Part shown: piece by piece, positions 42,301 through 52,946 of the stretch
Layout of the letters: each line of letters starts with the position of its first letter
Numbering within the stretch: position 1 is the first letter of the stretch
Assembly: GCA_032716605.1 (NCBI GenBank)
Contig: JAVRFV010002311.1
Span: 2,738,492-2,802,491 of the forward strand
Direction: 5' to 3'
DNA length: 64,000 nt
Source of the DNA: Paralithodes platypus
Taxonomy: Eukaryota > Arthropoda > Malacostraca > Decapoda > Lithodidae
The notes under the pieces: generated by a model
Databases searched by the model: none
What the model was told of the DNA's origin: nothing
Seen by the model: only the letters and a program-made list of their open reading frames with translations
Translations under genes and position numbers: made by a program

Positions 42301-43890
42301 GGCGCGGTTCGGTTAGGTTCGGATGCGGTTTCGGCGTGGTTCGGTTAGGTTCGGTGGCGGTTTCGGCGCGTTTCGGTTCGGTTCGGTTAGCGGGTTTCGG
42401 CCGCGGTTAGGTGAGGGTTTCGGCCAAGGTTCGGTAGGGTTCGGTCCCCGGGTCGCGCGGTTCGGTTCGGTTTCGGTGCGGTTTCGCCCAGGTTCGGTTC
42501 GGTTTCGGTTCGGAGGTTAGGTAGGTTGGTGCGGTTTAGGTGTGAGGTTCGGGCACCCCGGAGCGCACCGGCGCGGTAGGTATAGCCCCCTCTTTTTTTG
42601 ACCTGGTGGTTAGGTTCGGAGCGGTTTCGGCGAGGTTTAGGTTCGGTTAGGTGAGGTTTCGGTGCGGTTCGGTTCGGTTCGGTGCGGTGTCGAAGGCGAG
42701 GTCTCGGTTCGGTTTCGGTGCGGTTTCGGTGCGGTTAGGCCAGACCCGGGCTCACGGGAGCCCCCCCCGGTCGGTTTAGGCGCGGTTAGACTCACCCACG
42801 CGATACGAGCTATGAAGGTTTAGGCGACCGCAGTCCCTCGGTTCGGTTCGGTGCGGTTTCGGACGAGGGTCGGTTCGGTTAGGTTGCGACCTGAGGTTTC
42901 GGCTCCCCGCGGTGGGCCGGTTCCCGGTTCGGTGCTTTTCGGTGCGGTTCGGTTCGGTTCGGTGCGGTTTCGGTGCGGTTCGGCTTGGTTCGGTGCGGTT
43001 TCGGTGCGGGGTTCGGTTCGGTGCGGTGTTCGGTTTCGCCGTGCGGCGGTTGGGTTCGGTGTCGGTGCGGTTTCGGGCCGCGGTTCGGTTCGTTCCGTTT
43101 CGGGGCGGTTTTCGGCCAGCCGGTTCGGTTTCGGTTCGGTGCGGTTTCGGCCCGGTTCGGTTCGGTTTCGGTGCGGTTTCGGCGCGGTTCGGTTCGGTTC
43201 GGTGCGGTTTTCGGCGCGGTTAGGTTCGGTTAGGTGCGGTTTTCGGTGCGGTTCGGTTCGGTTCGGTGCGGTTTCGGTGCGGTTCGGTTCGGTTCGGTGG
43301 GTTTCGGCGCGGTTCGGTTCGGTCGGTGCGTTTTCGGCCGGCGGGCGGTGCGGTTCGGTTCGGTGCGGTTTCGGTGCGCGGTTCGCTGTCGGTTCGGTGC
43401 GGTTTCGGCCCGCAGGTTTCGGTTCGTTACGGTGCGGTTCGGCGAGGTTTAGGTTCGGTTCGGTGCGGTTTCGGCGCGGTTCGGTTCGGTTCGGTGCGGT
43501 TTCGGCGCGGTTCGGTCTCGGTTCGGTGCGCTTTCGGCGCGGTTCGCTTCGAGGTCGGTGCGGTTTCGGCGCGGTTCGGTTCGGTTCGGTGGCGGTTTGG
43601 CCGCGGTTCGGTTTCGGTTCGGTGCGGTTTCGGCCCGGTTCGGTTCGGTTCGGTGCGGTTTCGGCGCGGTTTCGGTTCGGTTCGGTGTAGGTTTCGGCCC
43701 GGTTCGGTTCGGGTTCGGTGCGGTTTCGGCGCGGTTCGGTTCGGTTCGGTGCGGTTTCGGCCGCGGTTCGGTTCGGTTCGGTGGCTGTTTCGGTGCGGTT
43801 CGGTTCGCGTTCGGTGCGGTTTCGGCGCGGTTCGCTTCGGTTCGGTGCGGTTTCGGTGCGGTTAGGTTCGGTTAGGTGGGTTTCGGCGCG
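39347..43890 (+). repeat. Same 31-bp satellite with A replaced by C, about 146 units
   Basis: The common unit is GGTTC three times, GGTGC, GGTTTC and GGCGC: exactly the 29292-31637 unit with every A changed to C. Scattered GGTTAGG words remain (for example near 39662 and 43860). Long open frames rich in R, F, G, S and V run through it in several phases; they are a by-product of the missing A (no TAA, TAG or TGA) and not proteins. Confidence 0.9.
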
Positions 43891-43990
43891 NNNNNNNNNN
43901 NNNNNNNNNNNNNNNNNNNNNNNNNNNNNNNNNNNNNNNNNNNNNNNNNNNNNNNNNNNNNNNNNNNNNNNNNNNNNNNNNNNNNNNNNN
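43891..43990. other. Assembly gap (100 N)
   Basis: Exactly 100 N follow the altered satellite, the usual placeholder for a gap of unknown size. Sequence on the right is unrelated to the satellite. Confidence 0.98.
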
Positions 43991-44466
43991 ATAATCGGTC
44001 TCCATAGGATTAATGCCTTATGTGATCCAATCTAACAGGTCGTTCCAGGTCGAACGTCGGCAGTCATTTTTGGGTCACTAGGGTGGGAATCCTCCCTTCC
44101 CAACTTCTCTGCCGCGGGTTACATTCACTCTTAATATCGAGACCGTGTAGACCAGGACATTTGACTGTGTAGTATGCACTTTCTTTTCCGCTCATGTCAA
44201 CCTAGCCACATTTAGGTGGGGATTTTTTTTTTAAAATTACAACCACACATCTTTTAAATCCAGGGCTATACATCCTCATAATGATCCACACCAAGTAGAA
44301 ACATTGCAACTCACCTCTCGCGATCTCCCAAATGTGGGGGGGGGGGATTTTTTACTGACAAGTTCAACCCCTTTTGCTACGTAATGCGTGTTCAGTCCAC
44401 CTTGCCTTCACTCCTACAGATACATATTCTGGTAGGGTGTCTACTACGATACATGGTCATAAAGTA
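43991..44466. other. No gene seen
   Basis: Unique-looking sequence after the gap, with a 12-base poly(G) near 44336-44347. No credible exon or repeat recognised. Confidence 0.3.
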
Positions 44467-44784
44467 CAGTAACCCCTCCGCCATTTCGGACCTCTAATTG
44501 TCGTAAACCCGCCCTTCTCGGAATGGCATAGGCTTCTCGGAGATGTCCATGTAGTATCTCGGCAATTTCCGCGTTGGACGGGATTTGTGTCCGGTTTACA
44601 ATGTTCTCCTTACTCGGTTTTTAAGGTGATTTTTAGGATGAATTATTGAAGTCGGGTGCCTTTTAATTATTGTGTAATATTAATTACTATGTACTGTTAC
44701 TGTCCCTGAAAACATAACTAAGGTCGTATTTGTCATTAATCTGATAAACATTTCACATAAAAAAAAAAAAAAAAAAACTATATA

Positions 44785-45778
44785 CAGTAAACGCCCGTTC
44801 ATCCGACGACCGATGATGCTTCGAATCTCCCAATAGTCCGAATTTTTCAATTTGTAGGCCAAATCCGAATTCCACCGATGGTCCGAATTTGCAAGAAGTC
44901 CCAACGTCCCCTTTTTGAGGCAGTAGGCCACTCAAATGACACATAATGGAGCACACCACATATCAATATGTTCATGAATTCACTTTAAAAGTTTACCCAT
45001 TGTCATTGTAGCCTATTATCTACTTCAAAACATTCAGATTAATGGTCATAAGGAAGCTACTGATATAATCGTAAACACCCTTCGTCTCTTCGTTCTTCCA
45101 CATTCGTCTGTCTAGCGAGGTTTGTTTTGCTCTTGAACGCATCCTGGTGGACGCTCGCGCGCGTCCTCCGGGCTTTGCACCGGCATTTTCTGCGAAGCGC
45201 ATTCAGTCCTCCTGAGCTTAGAAAACGCACCCTTGGACGTAGTAGATCTTGAGCTTGAAACGCAACCTTTGGATGTTCCGATACGCTACTATTTATAGTT
45301 CAGTGATCGGAGCATCCCAAGGGGTGCTTTCAAGACAACAAGACAAGGGTGCTCTTTCATACAATATAATATAACAGAGCACGTCACAAAAGGAAAATCA
45401 CAAAAGGAAAATTACAAGAACCTCTCAGGGAAGTGCCGTTGTTAAGGCATTACTTCCCGAACCACATCTGATCTTCAAGAGCAAGACAACTTGCTAGTAG
45501 ACGCAAGAAGAAGAAGACGTTTATATCAGCAGATTCCTTTGACCCTTAATCTGAATGTTTTGAAGTAGTTAATAGGCTACAATGACAATGGTAAACTTTT
45601 GAAGTGATTTCATGAACATATGATATGTGTGTGTGCACCATTGTGTCATTTGGGTGGCCTAATGTCTCAATGTTTTCGTCATACACAGGTTCATAGGGGT
45701 AAAGTCCGATAATCCGAAAAATCCACTAATCCGAACGAGAACCGGTCCGCTGCCCTTCGGATTAACGGAAGTTTACTG
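44785..45778 (-). mobile_element. Inner pogo-like element (994 bp)
   Basis: The ends CAGTAAACGCCCGTTCATCC and inverted CAGTAAACTTCCGTTAATCC are flanked by TA. An inverted copy with an internal duplication lies at 58822-60115. Subterminal TCCGAA motifs recur. Coding remnants (the frame ending YDYISSFL) have no known domain. Confidence 0.75.
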
Positions 45779-45779
45779 T

Positions 45780-46182
45780 ATATATATATATCCCCGCCGC
45801 TGTAGGCCTACTCCCTCCCCTCCCCTCCCCGTCCCGGCCTCAACCCCGACCCCGTTACTATGATAATGTTGATAAGCCTTGTGCTACACCCTATTGATAA
45901 TGCAAACTATTGAACACACTTAAAAGTGTATGTTATTTGGTCTCTATATAATCTGTGAATCATTTCCGATATGATGGAATTAAAGATTTTTTTTTCCCAC
46001 CAACTCATAATCAGCAAAAACGACACACCATGTCAATTAAAAACATGTTACATGTCATTTTGTGTATACCGTGGGAAAAAAAAAAAAATCTATCAAACGT
46101 AAATCTTCGGTCCCTGAACCTCGGCGCCTCGCACAGCAAGAGGGGTTGAAATATTTTGACTATCTAATGTATTGTTTATCTA
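45780..46182. repeat. Repeat block shared with 53046-54150
   Basis: ATCCCCGCCGCTGTAGG, AACCCCGACCC, ATTTGGTCTCTATATAAT and CCAACTCATAATCAGCAAAA recur in order at 53.05-54.1 kb. Here CCACCAACTCATAATCAGC is uninterrupted, the empty site for the LINE at 53441-53895. Confidence 0.7.
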
Positions 46183-46850
46183 AGTGCTGGAAGGATATTA
46201 TATTTTTCAATTCCATTGCATTAGAAATGATTCAAAGATTACAAACGTCCAAATAAGACATACTGTGTATGTTAATGTATAAGGGAGTTTACGTAGATGC
46301 ATTAGAGAGATAGAGAGATAGAGAGAGAGAGTTGCAGAGGGGGAGTGAGCGATAAACGAACTGTTATGAGACAGACTTAATTGGTTCTGAAAAGACGGAC
46401 TTAATTGGTTCTGAAAAGACAAAGGAGCTTATATTGACTCTTTTTCATGTTATTATTTGTGTGCTAAAGGCTAATATTGTTTTCAATTCCATCGCATTAG
46501 AAATGATTTATAGATTACAAAAGTCCAAATAAGACATAGTTCTGTTAATGTATAAGGGAGTTAGTTATATGCATTAGAGAGATAAATAGATAGAGAGAGA
46601 GTGGCTAGGGGCGAGCGAGCGATAAAATACTAACATACACCGAGACGGACTTATGTTTCTGAAAGACAAAGGAGACATTTTTATTTACTCTCTTTTTCAT
46701 TTTATTATTGTGTGTTGAGAAGGGTAATATTGTTTTCAATTCCATCGTATTAGAATTGATTCATAGATTAAAACAAGACCAAATAAGACATAGTGATATA
46801 TATGTATAAGGGAGATAGATGCATTAAATAGATAGATAAAAAAAAAAAAA
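46183..46850 (+). repeat. Tandem repeat of about 250-276 bp, 2.5 copies
   Basis: Units begin near 46183, 46459 and 46711. Each has TTCAATTCCATCGCATTAGA, a GTCCAAATAAGACATA phrase, TATAAGGGAG, a GATA/GA run, and GACGGACTTA. The third unit ends in a 23-base poly(A). More units occur at 54150-54566 and 58206-58270. Confidence 0.75.
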
Positions 46851-47035
46851 AAAAAAAAAATCAATTTCTCTGGTGACGCAGACTTTCTTCTTCTAATTCG
46901 GAATTTTCCCTCTCTTAAGTCGGACTTCAGACATCTCGGAAAATCGGACATCTCGGAAGTGGTCTCCCCCAAATTAGTCCGAGATAGCGAGGGTTTACGG
47001 TACCTGTTTTTTACGGTAGAAATATGAAATCTCCG

Positions 47036-47260
47036 CTATCTCGTAGTTTTGTTGTCAGTAACCCCTGTGAAGCCCTGCAATCGAAGAGTCTCAGCCCCTA
47101 CGATTCGGTGCTTAAGTCCCATTAATACGGACCTTTTTATAAAGGATCGTTGAGACCCTTGATCAAGAAGTACCCGACAAACCTTGTTACTGTCAATACC
47201 TTCCATGGGCATCTGTATTGTGGGCAATATAGTAGTGTCTTTCGTGCTACCTAGTGTCAA
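47036..47260 (-). pseudogene. BEL/Pao-type aspartic protease remnant
   Basis: The frame contains CRVLLDQGSQRSFI, which aligns with the protease active-site stretch LLDSGSQ of BEL/Pao elements; here the residue after the catalytic D is Q. It lies directly after the zinc knuckles in the expected polyprotein order. Sequence beyond about 47030 is lost at the pogo-like element border, so reverse transcriptase and integrase are missing. Confidence 0.65.
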
Positions 47261-47625
47261 GTTGTAGTACCCTCTGGTTTAACGTCTTTGACTTTGTCTG
47301 CTGTAGGACACAACTTGTCAAAGTGATGTCCTTTACAGTGGCGACAGGGCCTTAAGTATGTAGCAGTCCATTGTCCCTGCTTACCATGTTCCTTACTTAG
47401 ACAACCTACACATAGCTTCAACCTCTTTGCCTGTGCTAGTTTTGCCTCATTTGTTGGGTATTTTACACAGAAACTCCATTTATGTGTGTTATTGTTACAT
47501 AGCTTACATAGAATCTGGGCAGGTTTCTTATATGTACCCTCTTTCTTTTCTTTAGTCTCCACCGTCATGCTTACAGTTCCCCTCATCTCCACATTCCCAC
47601 TCCCTCCGACACAACATTCTCCCAT
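47257..47625 (-). pseudogene. BEL/Pao gag zinc-knuckle region
   Basis: CKLCNNNTHKWSFC and CVGCLSKEHGKQGQ, later CRHCKGHHFDKLC, are the C-x2-C and H/C arrays between gag and protease in Pao elements; they bind nucleic acid in the particle. This frame differs from the flanking gag and protease frames, so there are frameshifts on both sides. Confidence 0.7.
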
Positions 47626-47632
47626 TGTTCAA

Positions 47633-48490
47633 CTATAGATTACTAATTTCTTTACTGAACTGAGTTTTGAACTCCCCCAGATCAAACGATCTAACCTTGT
47701 CAAGTATTGCCATAGGAAGCTTCTGACGTAAGATAATGACTATCATTTCCTGTGTGGTGAGCCCTAGAGTGTCTAGCGATCGAGTATGGCACTCCTTATC
47801 TGCCCTAAATTTTGCTAACTCCTCAACCTTATAATGTGGTTCTGTGAGCTTTAACAAGACAACGACATGGGCCATCTTCAACTGCTCTTGATCCCCGAAT
47901 GTGGACTGTAATAATTGTACTGCCTCAAGATAACCATCACCTACTACCGCAAAACCCTCTATCAAATGTAAGGCCTCTCCTTCCATTTGTCCCTTCAGGT
48001 AGTGAAACTTACGGACATTATTCAAAGAGGATTCATGTACTGTAGACCGAAATACATCCAAAAAAGCTAACCACTCAGTCAATTTGCCCCCAAATGTAGG
48101 AAGATTGAGCTTTGGGAGGTGCACAGTGTATTTTGGGTCTACCCTTCTATGGGCATCGTTCTCGCCTCCCTTCTTATTTGCGACAGCGCGCTGTAATAGG
48201 TGCTTCGCTTTAAAGACAGGTTCATCACAGAGGGCGCGATTATCACACTCTGCAATTATCTCTTCCTCCTCTGTCATGCCTGCCACAATTACCTCACTTA
48301 GAGCAACAATACGACTGTGGGTAGCCTGGACATCGTCTAACCTAGCCTCTAATTCCTCGAGATCAGCAGTAGTAATGAAAGCGTTGACATCAATAATTAA
48401 CCTATTTAATACTCCCCGAAGTCCCGCCCTCTGATTTTTAGGGGCTTTGCTCAGCACCCCACTAGACGGTGTCTCTTCCTGTTTACTCAT
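47633..48490 (-). CDS. BEL/Pao-type gag protein
   Basis: The frame opens at ATG 48490 and runs 285 codons. The middle part has LPKLNLPTFGGKLTEWLAFL, FRSTVHESSL, KFHYLKGQMEGEALHLIEGF and LLQSTFGDQEQL, the conserved capsid-like region of BEL/Pao gag. The N-terminal part is predicted coiled (LEELEARLDDVQATHSRIV). It would form the virus-like particle of the retrotransposon. The frame ends at a stop just before the zinc-knuckle region, which is in another frame. The primer site lies about 390 bases upstream. Confidence 0.85.
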   Translation of the reverse strand: MSKQEETPSSGVLSKAPKNQRAGLRGVLNRLIIDVNAFITTADLEELEARLDDVQATHSRIVALSEVIVAGMTEEEEIIAECDNRALCDEPVFKAKHLLQRAVANKKGGENDAHRRVDPKYTVHLPKLNLPTFGGKLTEWLAFLDVFRSTVHESSLNNVRKFHYLKGQMEGEALHLIEGFAVVGDGYLEAVQLLQSTFGDQEQLKMAHVVVLLKLTEPHYKVEELAKFRADKECHTRSLDTLGLTTQEMIVIILRQKLPMAILDKVRSFDLGEFKTQFSKEISNL

Positions 48491-48880
48491 TTTGTATGTA
48501 AGCCTGAAGGCTATTTACCTAAAATGTTATAATTACAACGGCAAAATAGTAGCCTAGTTAAGAGACGCCGACCGGCAGACCTCTATGTTATGGAGAAAAA
48601 TAGCACACAAAATAGTAATACCCACACTAAAGGATCATATTGAAAAAGATTTTTTTTTAGGTCAGGTCATGTGTCACAGGAAGTCTGAAATGAAAAAGAA
48701 AATTATTGGGGGAAGATGATGGGTGGGATGCAGGACTTAGGCAGGCGCAACGATGTGACTCTGCATTCCGGCTCTAACCATCGCTTGGCTAGCCTTACCA
48801 GTTTATCATAGAGTTGTTCCTGCATCCTGTTATATGTCCCCTTGCTCATTGCCTTAAAAAATCCCTTATTGGTAGCTAAT

Positions 48881-48898
48881 TCCCGGGTCTGGGCACCA
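48881..48898 (-). promoter_or_regulatory. tRNA primer-binding site of the BEL/Pao element
   Basis: On the plus strand TCCCGGGTCTGGGCACCA looks like a tRNA 3' end including CCA, so the minus strand carries the complementary primer site TGGTGCCCAGACCC. It is one base after the likely LTR end (CA at 48901-48900). The tRNA identity was not determined. Confidence 0.7.
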
Positions 48899-49464
48899 AT
48901 GTGGTATACTATCAATGGAAGTTAAATATCTCTTAAGCTATAATAATTCAAACAAAATCAATCTAAATTAAATTACTCCATATCTAAATTGAATTAACCC
49001 TCTGTTCCCGGAAGGGCTCTTGAACGCCCATAAAAAAAGCATACACGAGCTGCCCGGAAGGGCTCTTAAACACTCATGAGGTCAAAGCCTGTGAGCTTCG
49101 TGTGCGAGGCGTCGGTCCGACGCATGTAAACAACAGCCGGCTGGACCGTCGCCCCGCATCTCCGGCCACAAGAAGGAGAGCGTCGCTTGTTCGTGTGTGC
49201 CTGTATGTTGTTGTTAAGTATCCAAAAGTAGTGTAAAGTGGCTGTTTTGGCCATAAAGTTAACTCCAATGAAATCATCATCACAGCTCAACCAGTTGACT
49301 TAGAGAGCTCTACTTAATGCCATTCTACAGGTAAATAACACAGCTACGCTTGGGGATGCTTGGGGATGCGCGGGAATGCGGGAAGCAGTCAGATTAACAA
49401 ATATACGGTAGCCTAGCCTAGACGTTTTTCGGCCAAAACACCCGGGTTTCGGGGAATATATATA

Positions 49465-50231
49465 CAGTCAGGACCCCCAATACACGATTCCACAATTCGC
49501 GAAAACCCTAATACACGAGTTACCCCTCGAAAATAACATTAATTAATTAAGCATTAATTATGCGAGGTGGTACCACAATACACGAATCGAGAGCTAAGAA
49601 GGGGCCAAATCCGCTATTCCCGCTTGATACGCGAGCACGTCTACGTTTCGCGAGGCCCAGGAGTAGCTCTGAAAAAAGAAGAAGACGGGCATACGCCTGC
49701 CTTCCCTCCCGCTTACCCTCCCTCCCTCCCTCCCACAGTCCCGCTCAAGCGCTCATAGCCGTGCGGAGTGACCAAACGTTTGTAGTGCCTGCCACTTTTT
49801 TCGCCATGCCACGCCAATATAAGAAGATAACACACAAAATGAAGGTGGAATTGTTGTTTCGCAAGAAAAGAGGAGAAGGAAACTGTGCAATAGGCTTGTC
49901 AGAGTAAACTGTTCGTACGATTTGGTTAGGGAGGGAGAAGTTGGAGAAAATCGTGAAGTCCTACGGTCCTAGTCCTAGTCCTAGCCTATCTACTACTAAT
50001 TTTAAGGATAGTTTCATATTTTTATTCATTGTTCTTCTTATATATAGATATAGACTGTACTGTAGAGCCAAAAATGTCGAAAATAGGGCCAAAAATTTCG
50101 AAAATAGGCCATAATTGAGATATGTCACCCAATCTAATTATTCCCATTTAAAGTTAGTTCCACAATACCCGAATTCACAATACGCGATGCCTCCTGTCAC
50201 CCCTATTCTCGCGAATTGGGGGTCCTGACTG
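49465..50231 (+). mobile_element. pogo/Tigger-like element, 767 bp
   Basis: Perfect terminal inverted repeats CAGTCAGGACCCCCAAT at both ends with TA on both sides (49463-49464, 50232-50233). The empty site is visible in family A copy 2 (TTTATATATATTCC at about 18530). It encodes the start of a pogo-type transposase (49806-49960) and nothing of the DDE domain. Confidence 0.85.
49806..49960 (+). pseudogene. Tigger/pogo transposase N-terminal HTH remnant
   Basis: ATG at 49806 begins MPRQYKKITHKMKVELLFRK, followed by CAIGLSE, a TAA stop at 49905-49907, and then TVRTIW and LEKIVKSYG in the same frame. This is the CENP-B/pogo helix-turn-helix pattern that binds the element ends. After about 50 codons homology stops. 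One in-frame stop and the missing catalytic domain make it non-functional. Confidence 0.7.
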
Positions 50232-50794
50232 TATAATACATAGCCGGGGCTGGAGGGTTAAATCTGAAACAAGCTAATTTATATCCAAAGGTCTCACATA
50301 ATAAATTATATATAAAGTAAGGTTATAAGGGCTAATATTATCCAGGAATTAACTCACCAATAGTTCCACGTGGCAATGAGACAAAGGAGAACGTTTACCC
50401 AATATGGCGGACAATGGGGAAGCGAGACGCCGGCCCTGAGGCTCTGCTCAAGTGAAAGAAAGAATCAAATTATTATATGGGAATGGACATGAATACTATG
50501 CTTATCTGTCAGTCAGTCATGGCGTCGATGAGAGCGTTGTGATGGTGTAGATGTATATATTGCTGTCAGTGTATTGTGATTAGAGGCACAAAAGCTCGAT
50601 CAACTGAAGGCGGAAATTAGATGTTAACTGGTTGGTGTTCGTGAAGGCTCTGCTGCTTCCAGCCCTCCGCCTTGCTGCCGTGGCATATGCCAGGGCCCAA
50701 ATTATCGTACCGATTCTATGTTGCTCAATAGGATAAATTATGTTAATATATACTATAAATTCATATATACTACATAAGACCATGTCAATATTGC

Positions 50795-51474
50795 TTAACC
50801 CGTTGAGACCCAGCGTCGCACGTGTTGCGTCGGCAGTCTTTGATCACCAACTCCCCGCGACGCATCACGTGCGTCCCACATAAAAAACACTTACGTGGCT
50901 CGTAAGGTAGGAAATGGCGGGAGAATAGGGGGGGGCGGTACCGTAGTGTGTGGGGGAGCCGGGCCAGTAGGTGTGAGCGGGCCGAGACAGCCGCGCGGCT
51001 GGTGGTGGTGGGCTTAGTGGGGATAGTTTACACCCCTAGTTTACCGCCACTTTGAACCTTCATTACTCCGGTCGTATGGGAGTTAGAGGCTTGAGATTTA
51101 TGTGAGATACTCCTTAGGATGTATGCCGTACAATGCCATACTCAGTTTTTACCCTAGTGCTCCCGGGCGGGTGGTCATGCGGGGGAGACGAACTATTGAA
51201 ACCCCCCCCCCCCGCCCCCCAAATGACCGAAATGAGTTTTTTTATTTGTGTGTTCATTTCTCACCATTCTCTTCCATTTTGGCTCAACAAATTTTTTTGA
51301 AGCTCCCCCCCCCAACCCCCCACCCAAAAAAAAATGTCAGAGGTGATTTTTTTTTTTTTTTTTTTTTCATTTCTCATCCTTGTCTTCCATTTTAGCAAAC
51401 AAAAAAAATAAGTGAAAATGGCTTGGGACTGGGGTGAACAAAATATTATAACTAGCCGGGGCTCAACGGGTTAA
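50795..51474 (+). mobile_element. TTAA-bounded MITE, family C, copy 1
   Basis: TTAA at both edges with ends TTAACCCGTTGAGACCC and, inverted, TTAACCCGTTGAGCCCC. The second copy is at 54668-55230. The body has GACGCATCACGTGCGTCC and poly(C)/poly(T) stretches. No coding frame. Confidence 0.85.
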
Positions 51475-51896
51475 TAGCATATTAGGCCTTTTATAATCTT
51501 AACTTACTTACAATCTTATAATATACGATCTAATCGTCCTACGCCGTGCAGCGGGAACGACCGTGACGTCACAGAGACGTACGGTAGCACAAAAAGTTTC
51601 TTACACTATCGTATTTACACGATACTCACCTTTTTATTCATATCTGGACTATATATTGTATATCAAGTTTTATGTTTTCACCATTTTAGCTAAACTTTTG
51701 CACTATACAGTCAGGTCTTGATATACACGGTTAATTCGTACCGTGTATGTACCGTTTATATCAAAAACGTGTTTTAGAAATAACAGGCCTTATGGGAATT
51801 AATTAATTCGTTCCAGCCACTTTCCCAAAGTCCCTCTTTTGGCCCTTCTTGCCTTCCTTCAGCCGACTTATATTACAGTATACCACCAACATCATT

Positions 51897-52946
51897 CAGT
51901 CAATCCTCCGATAATGCGGCTAATGTGTTCTGGTAACCTCCAGTGTTACCAAAACCGCGTTACCGAACCCATAGGTTTACATGTTAAACGTACCTTAGTG
52001 TTCTGGGGATTTCCACAAAGTCCACTTTTTCTCCATAGAAGTCTATGTTATAATAATTAAATTAATTATAAAGGTTATTTGACATGTGCATTGGGTTGAT
52101 TTGCCCATTGCAACAACTCTTACCTCTGAATAAATATTTTGTTTAGGCTAGGCTAGTTAAGGAGAGAGTCACAGCAGTAGCCAAAATTTTTCGATCGAAG
52201 CTCTGAAATCCCGCCATCATAATTCTCACCTCACACAATAACTACATATTTTAGAATGGTCTACTCTTCACTCAACGCACAGCAACGACCATATCTACAT
52301 CTGGTATGCAAAACAACTTGGTTAGGCCATTTATTTGCAGAGATATGAGCATCGGTAAATGGCGAAAATCTGAACTTCGGAATTCCCACATAACTCGCCG
52401 TCTTATTATTTCTCACCTCACACAATAACTACACAATGTAGCGTGTTCTAGTCTTCACGCAACGCACTGCAACAATCATATCTACCTCTGGTATGCATAA
52501 ACACTTGGTTAGGCCATTTATTTGCAGAGATATGAGCATCGGTAAATGACGAAAGTCGGAAGTAAAGGTTCGGCGACCGAGATAGCCTAGCCACGTAGTG
52601 TACACAATGACAACACACACACACACTCACTCGACATAGCCGAACAATAACATAAGTGTGTTTCGGTAATTATTCTCAACTCGCACAATAACTACACAAT
52701 GTGGAGTGTTCTAGTCTTCACCCAATGCACGGCAACGATCATATCTACCTCCGGTATGCATAAAAAACTTGGTTAGGCCATATATTTGCAGAGATATGAG
52801 CATCGGTAAATGACGAAAGTTGGGGGTAAAGGTTCGGTGCCCGGCTAGACCCCGCGCCAGTGTAAGTATTGACCGTGTTATCAAATTTGTTGGATATTTG
52901 GGGTGTACCGCGTGCCACCAAATCCGCGTTACCGGAGGATTGACTG
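51897..52946. mobile_element. Inverted-repeat element with three internal tandem units
   Basis: The ends CAGTCAATCCTCCGATAATG and inverted CAGTCAATCCTCCGGTAACG are alike over about 23 bases. Inside, units starting at 52225, 52412 and 52675 share ACACAATAACTACACAATG, ATATCTACCTCTGGTATGC and GAGATATGAGCATCGGTAAA. The second unit is longer through a (CA)n-containing insertion. Confidence 0.6.

Larger units (their letters stand above)
31638..43890 (+). repeat. Tandem segmental copy 2 (about 12.3 kb)
   Basis: It repeats 21699-31637. From about 33.65 to 38.0 kb it is nearly identical. From 31.76 to 33.1 kb and from 38.1 to 39.3 kb it carries many extra short insertions relative to copy 1, and from 38.8 kb on A is increasingly replaced by C. 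It ends at the N gap. Confidence 0.8.
44467..47000. mobile_element. Outer pogo/Tigger-like element, interrupted
   Basis: The left end CAGTAACCCCTCCGCCATTT and inverted right end CCGTAAACCCTCGCTATCTC both run into CGGAC, with TA on each side (44465-44466, 47001-47002). TA duplication and CAGT-type ends fit pogo/Tigger. It holds the nested element 44785-45778 and the 270-bp repeats at 46183-46850. No intact transposase was recognised. Confidence 0.6.
48994..50261 (+). mobile_element. TTAA-bounded MITE, family A, copy 3 (interrupted)
   Basis: TTAA at 48994-48997 and 50258-50261 flank TTAACCCTCTGTTCCCGG and inverted TTAACCCTCCAGCCCCGG. It contains the same GGTCCGACGCATG and GTTGTTGTTAAGTATCC phrases as copy 1, and the pogo-like element 49465-50231 inserted at TA. 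Confidence 0.8.
48899..51705 (-). mobile_element. 5' LTR region of the BEL/Pao element, interrupted twice
   Basis: Sequence upstream (minus sense) of the primer site continues in three pieces: 48899-48993, 50262-50794 and 51475-51705. They are separated by TTAA MITEs at 48994-50261 and 50795-51474. The pieces sum to about 860 bases. A TGACGTCA palindrome lies near 51562. The outer LTR limit and the matching 3' LTR were not found. Confidence 0.5.

Noticed and set aside
39347..43890. A retroelement-driven adenine mutagenesis system (as in diversity-generating retroelements)
   Set aside because: Such systems change template adenines to several bases in a short protein-coding repeat and are known from bacteria, archaea and phages. 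Here only C appears, the target is a satellite plus unique flank, and no matching reverse transcriptase or template/variable pair is present.
44290..44340. Possible minus-strand exon end at GAGAG then GTGAGT
   Set aside because: A donor-like match alone in non-coding, poly(G)-bearing sequence; no protein similarity.
48703..48915. 70-codon frame over the BEL/Pao leader
   Set aside because: It begins within the presumed LTR end and primer site and has no known domain. It is probably untranslated leader.
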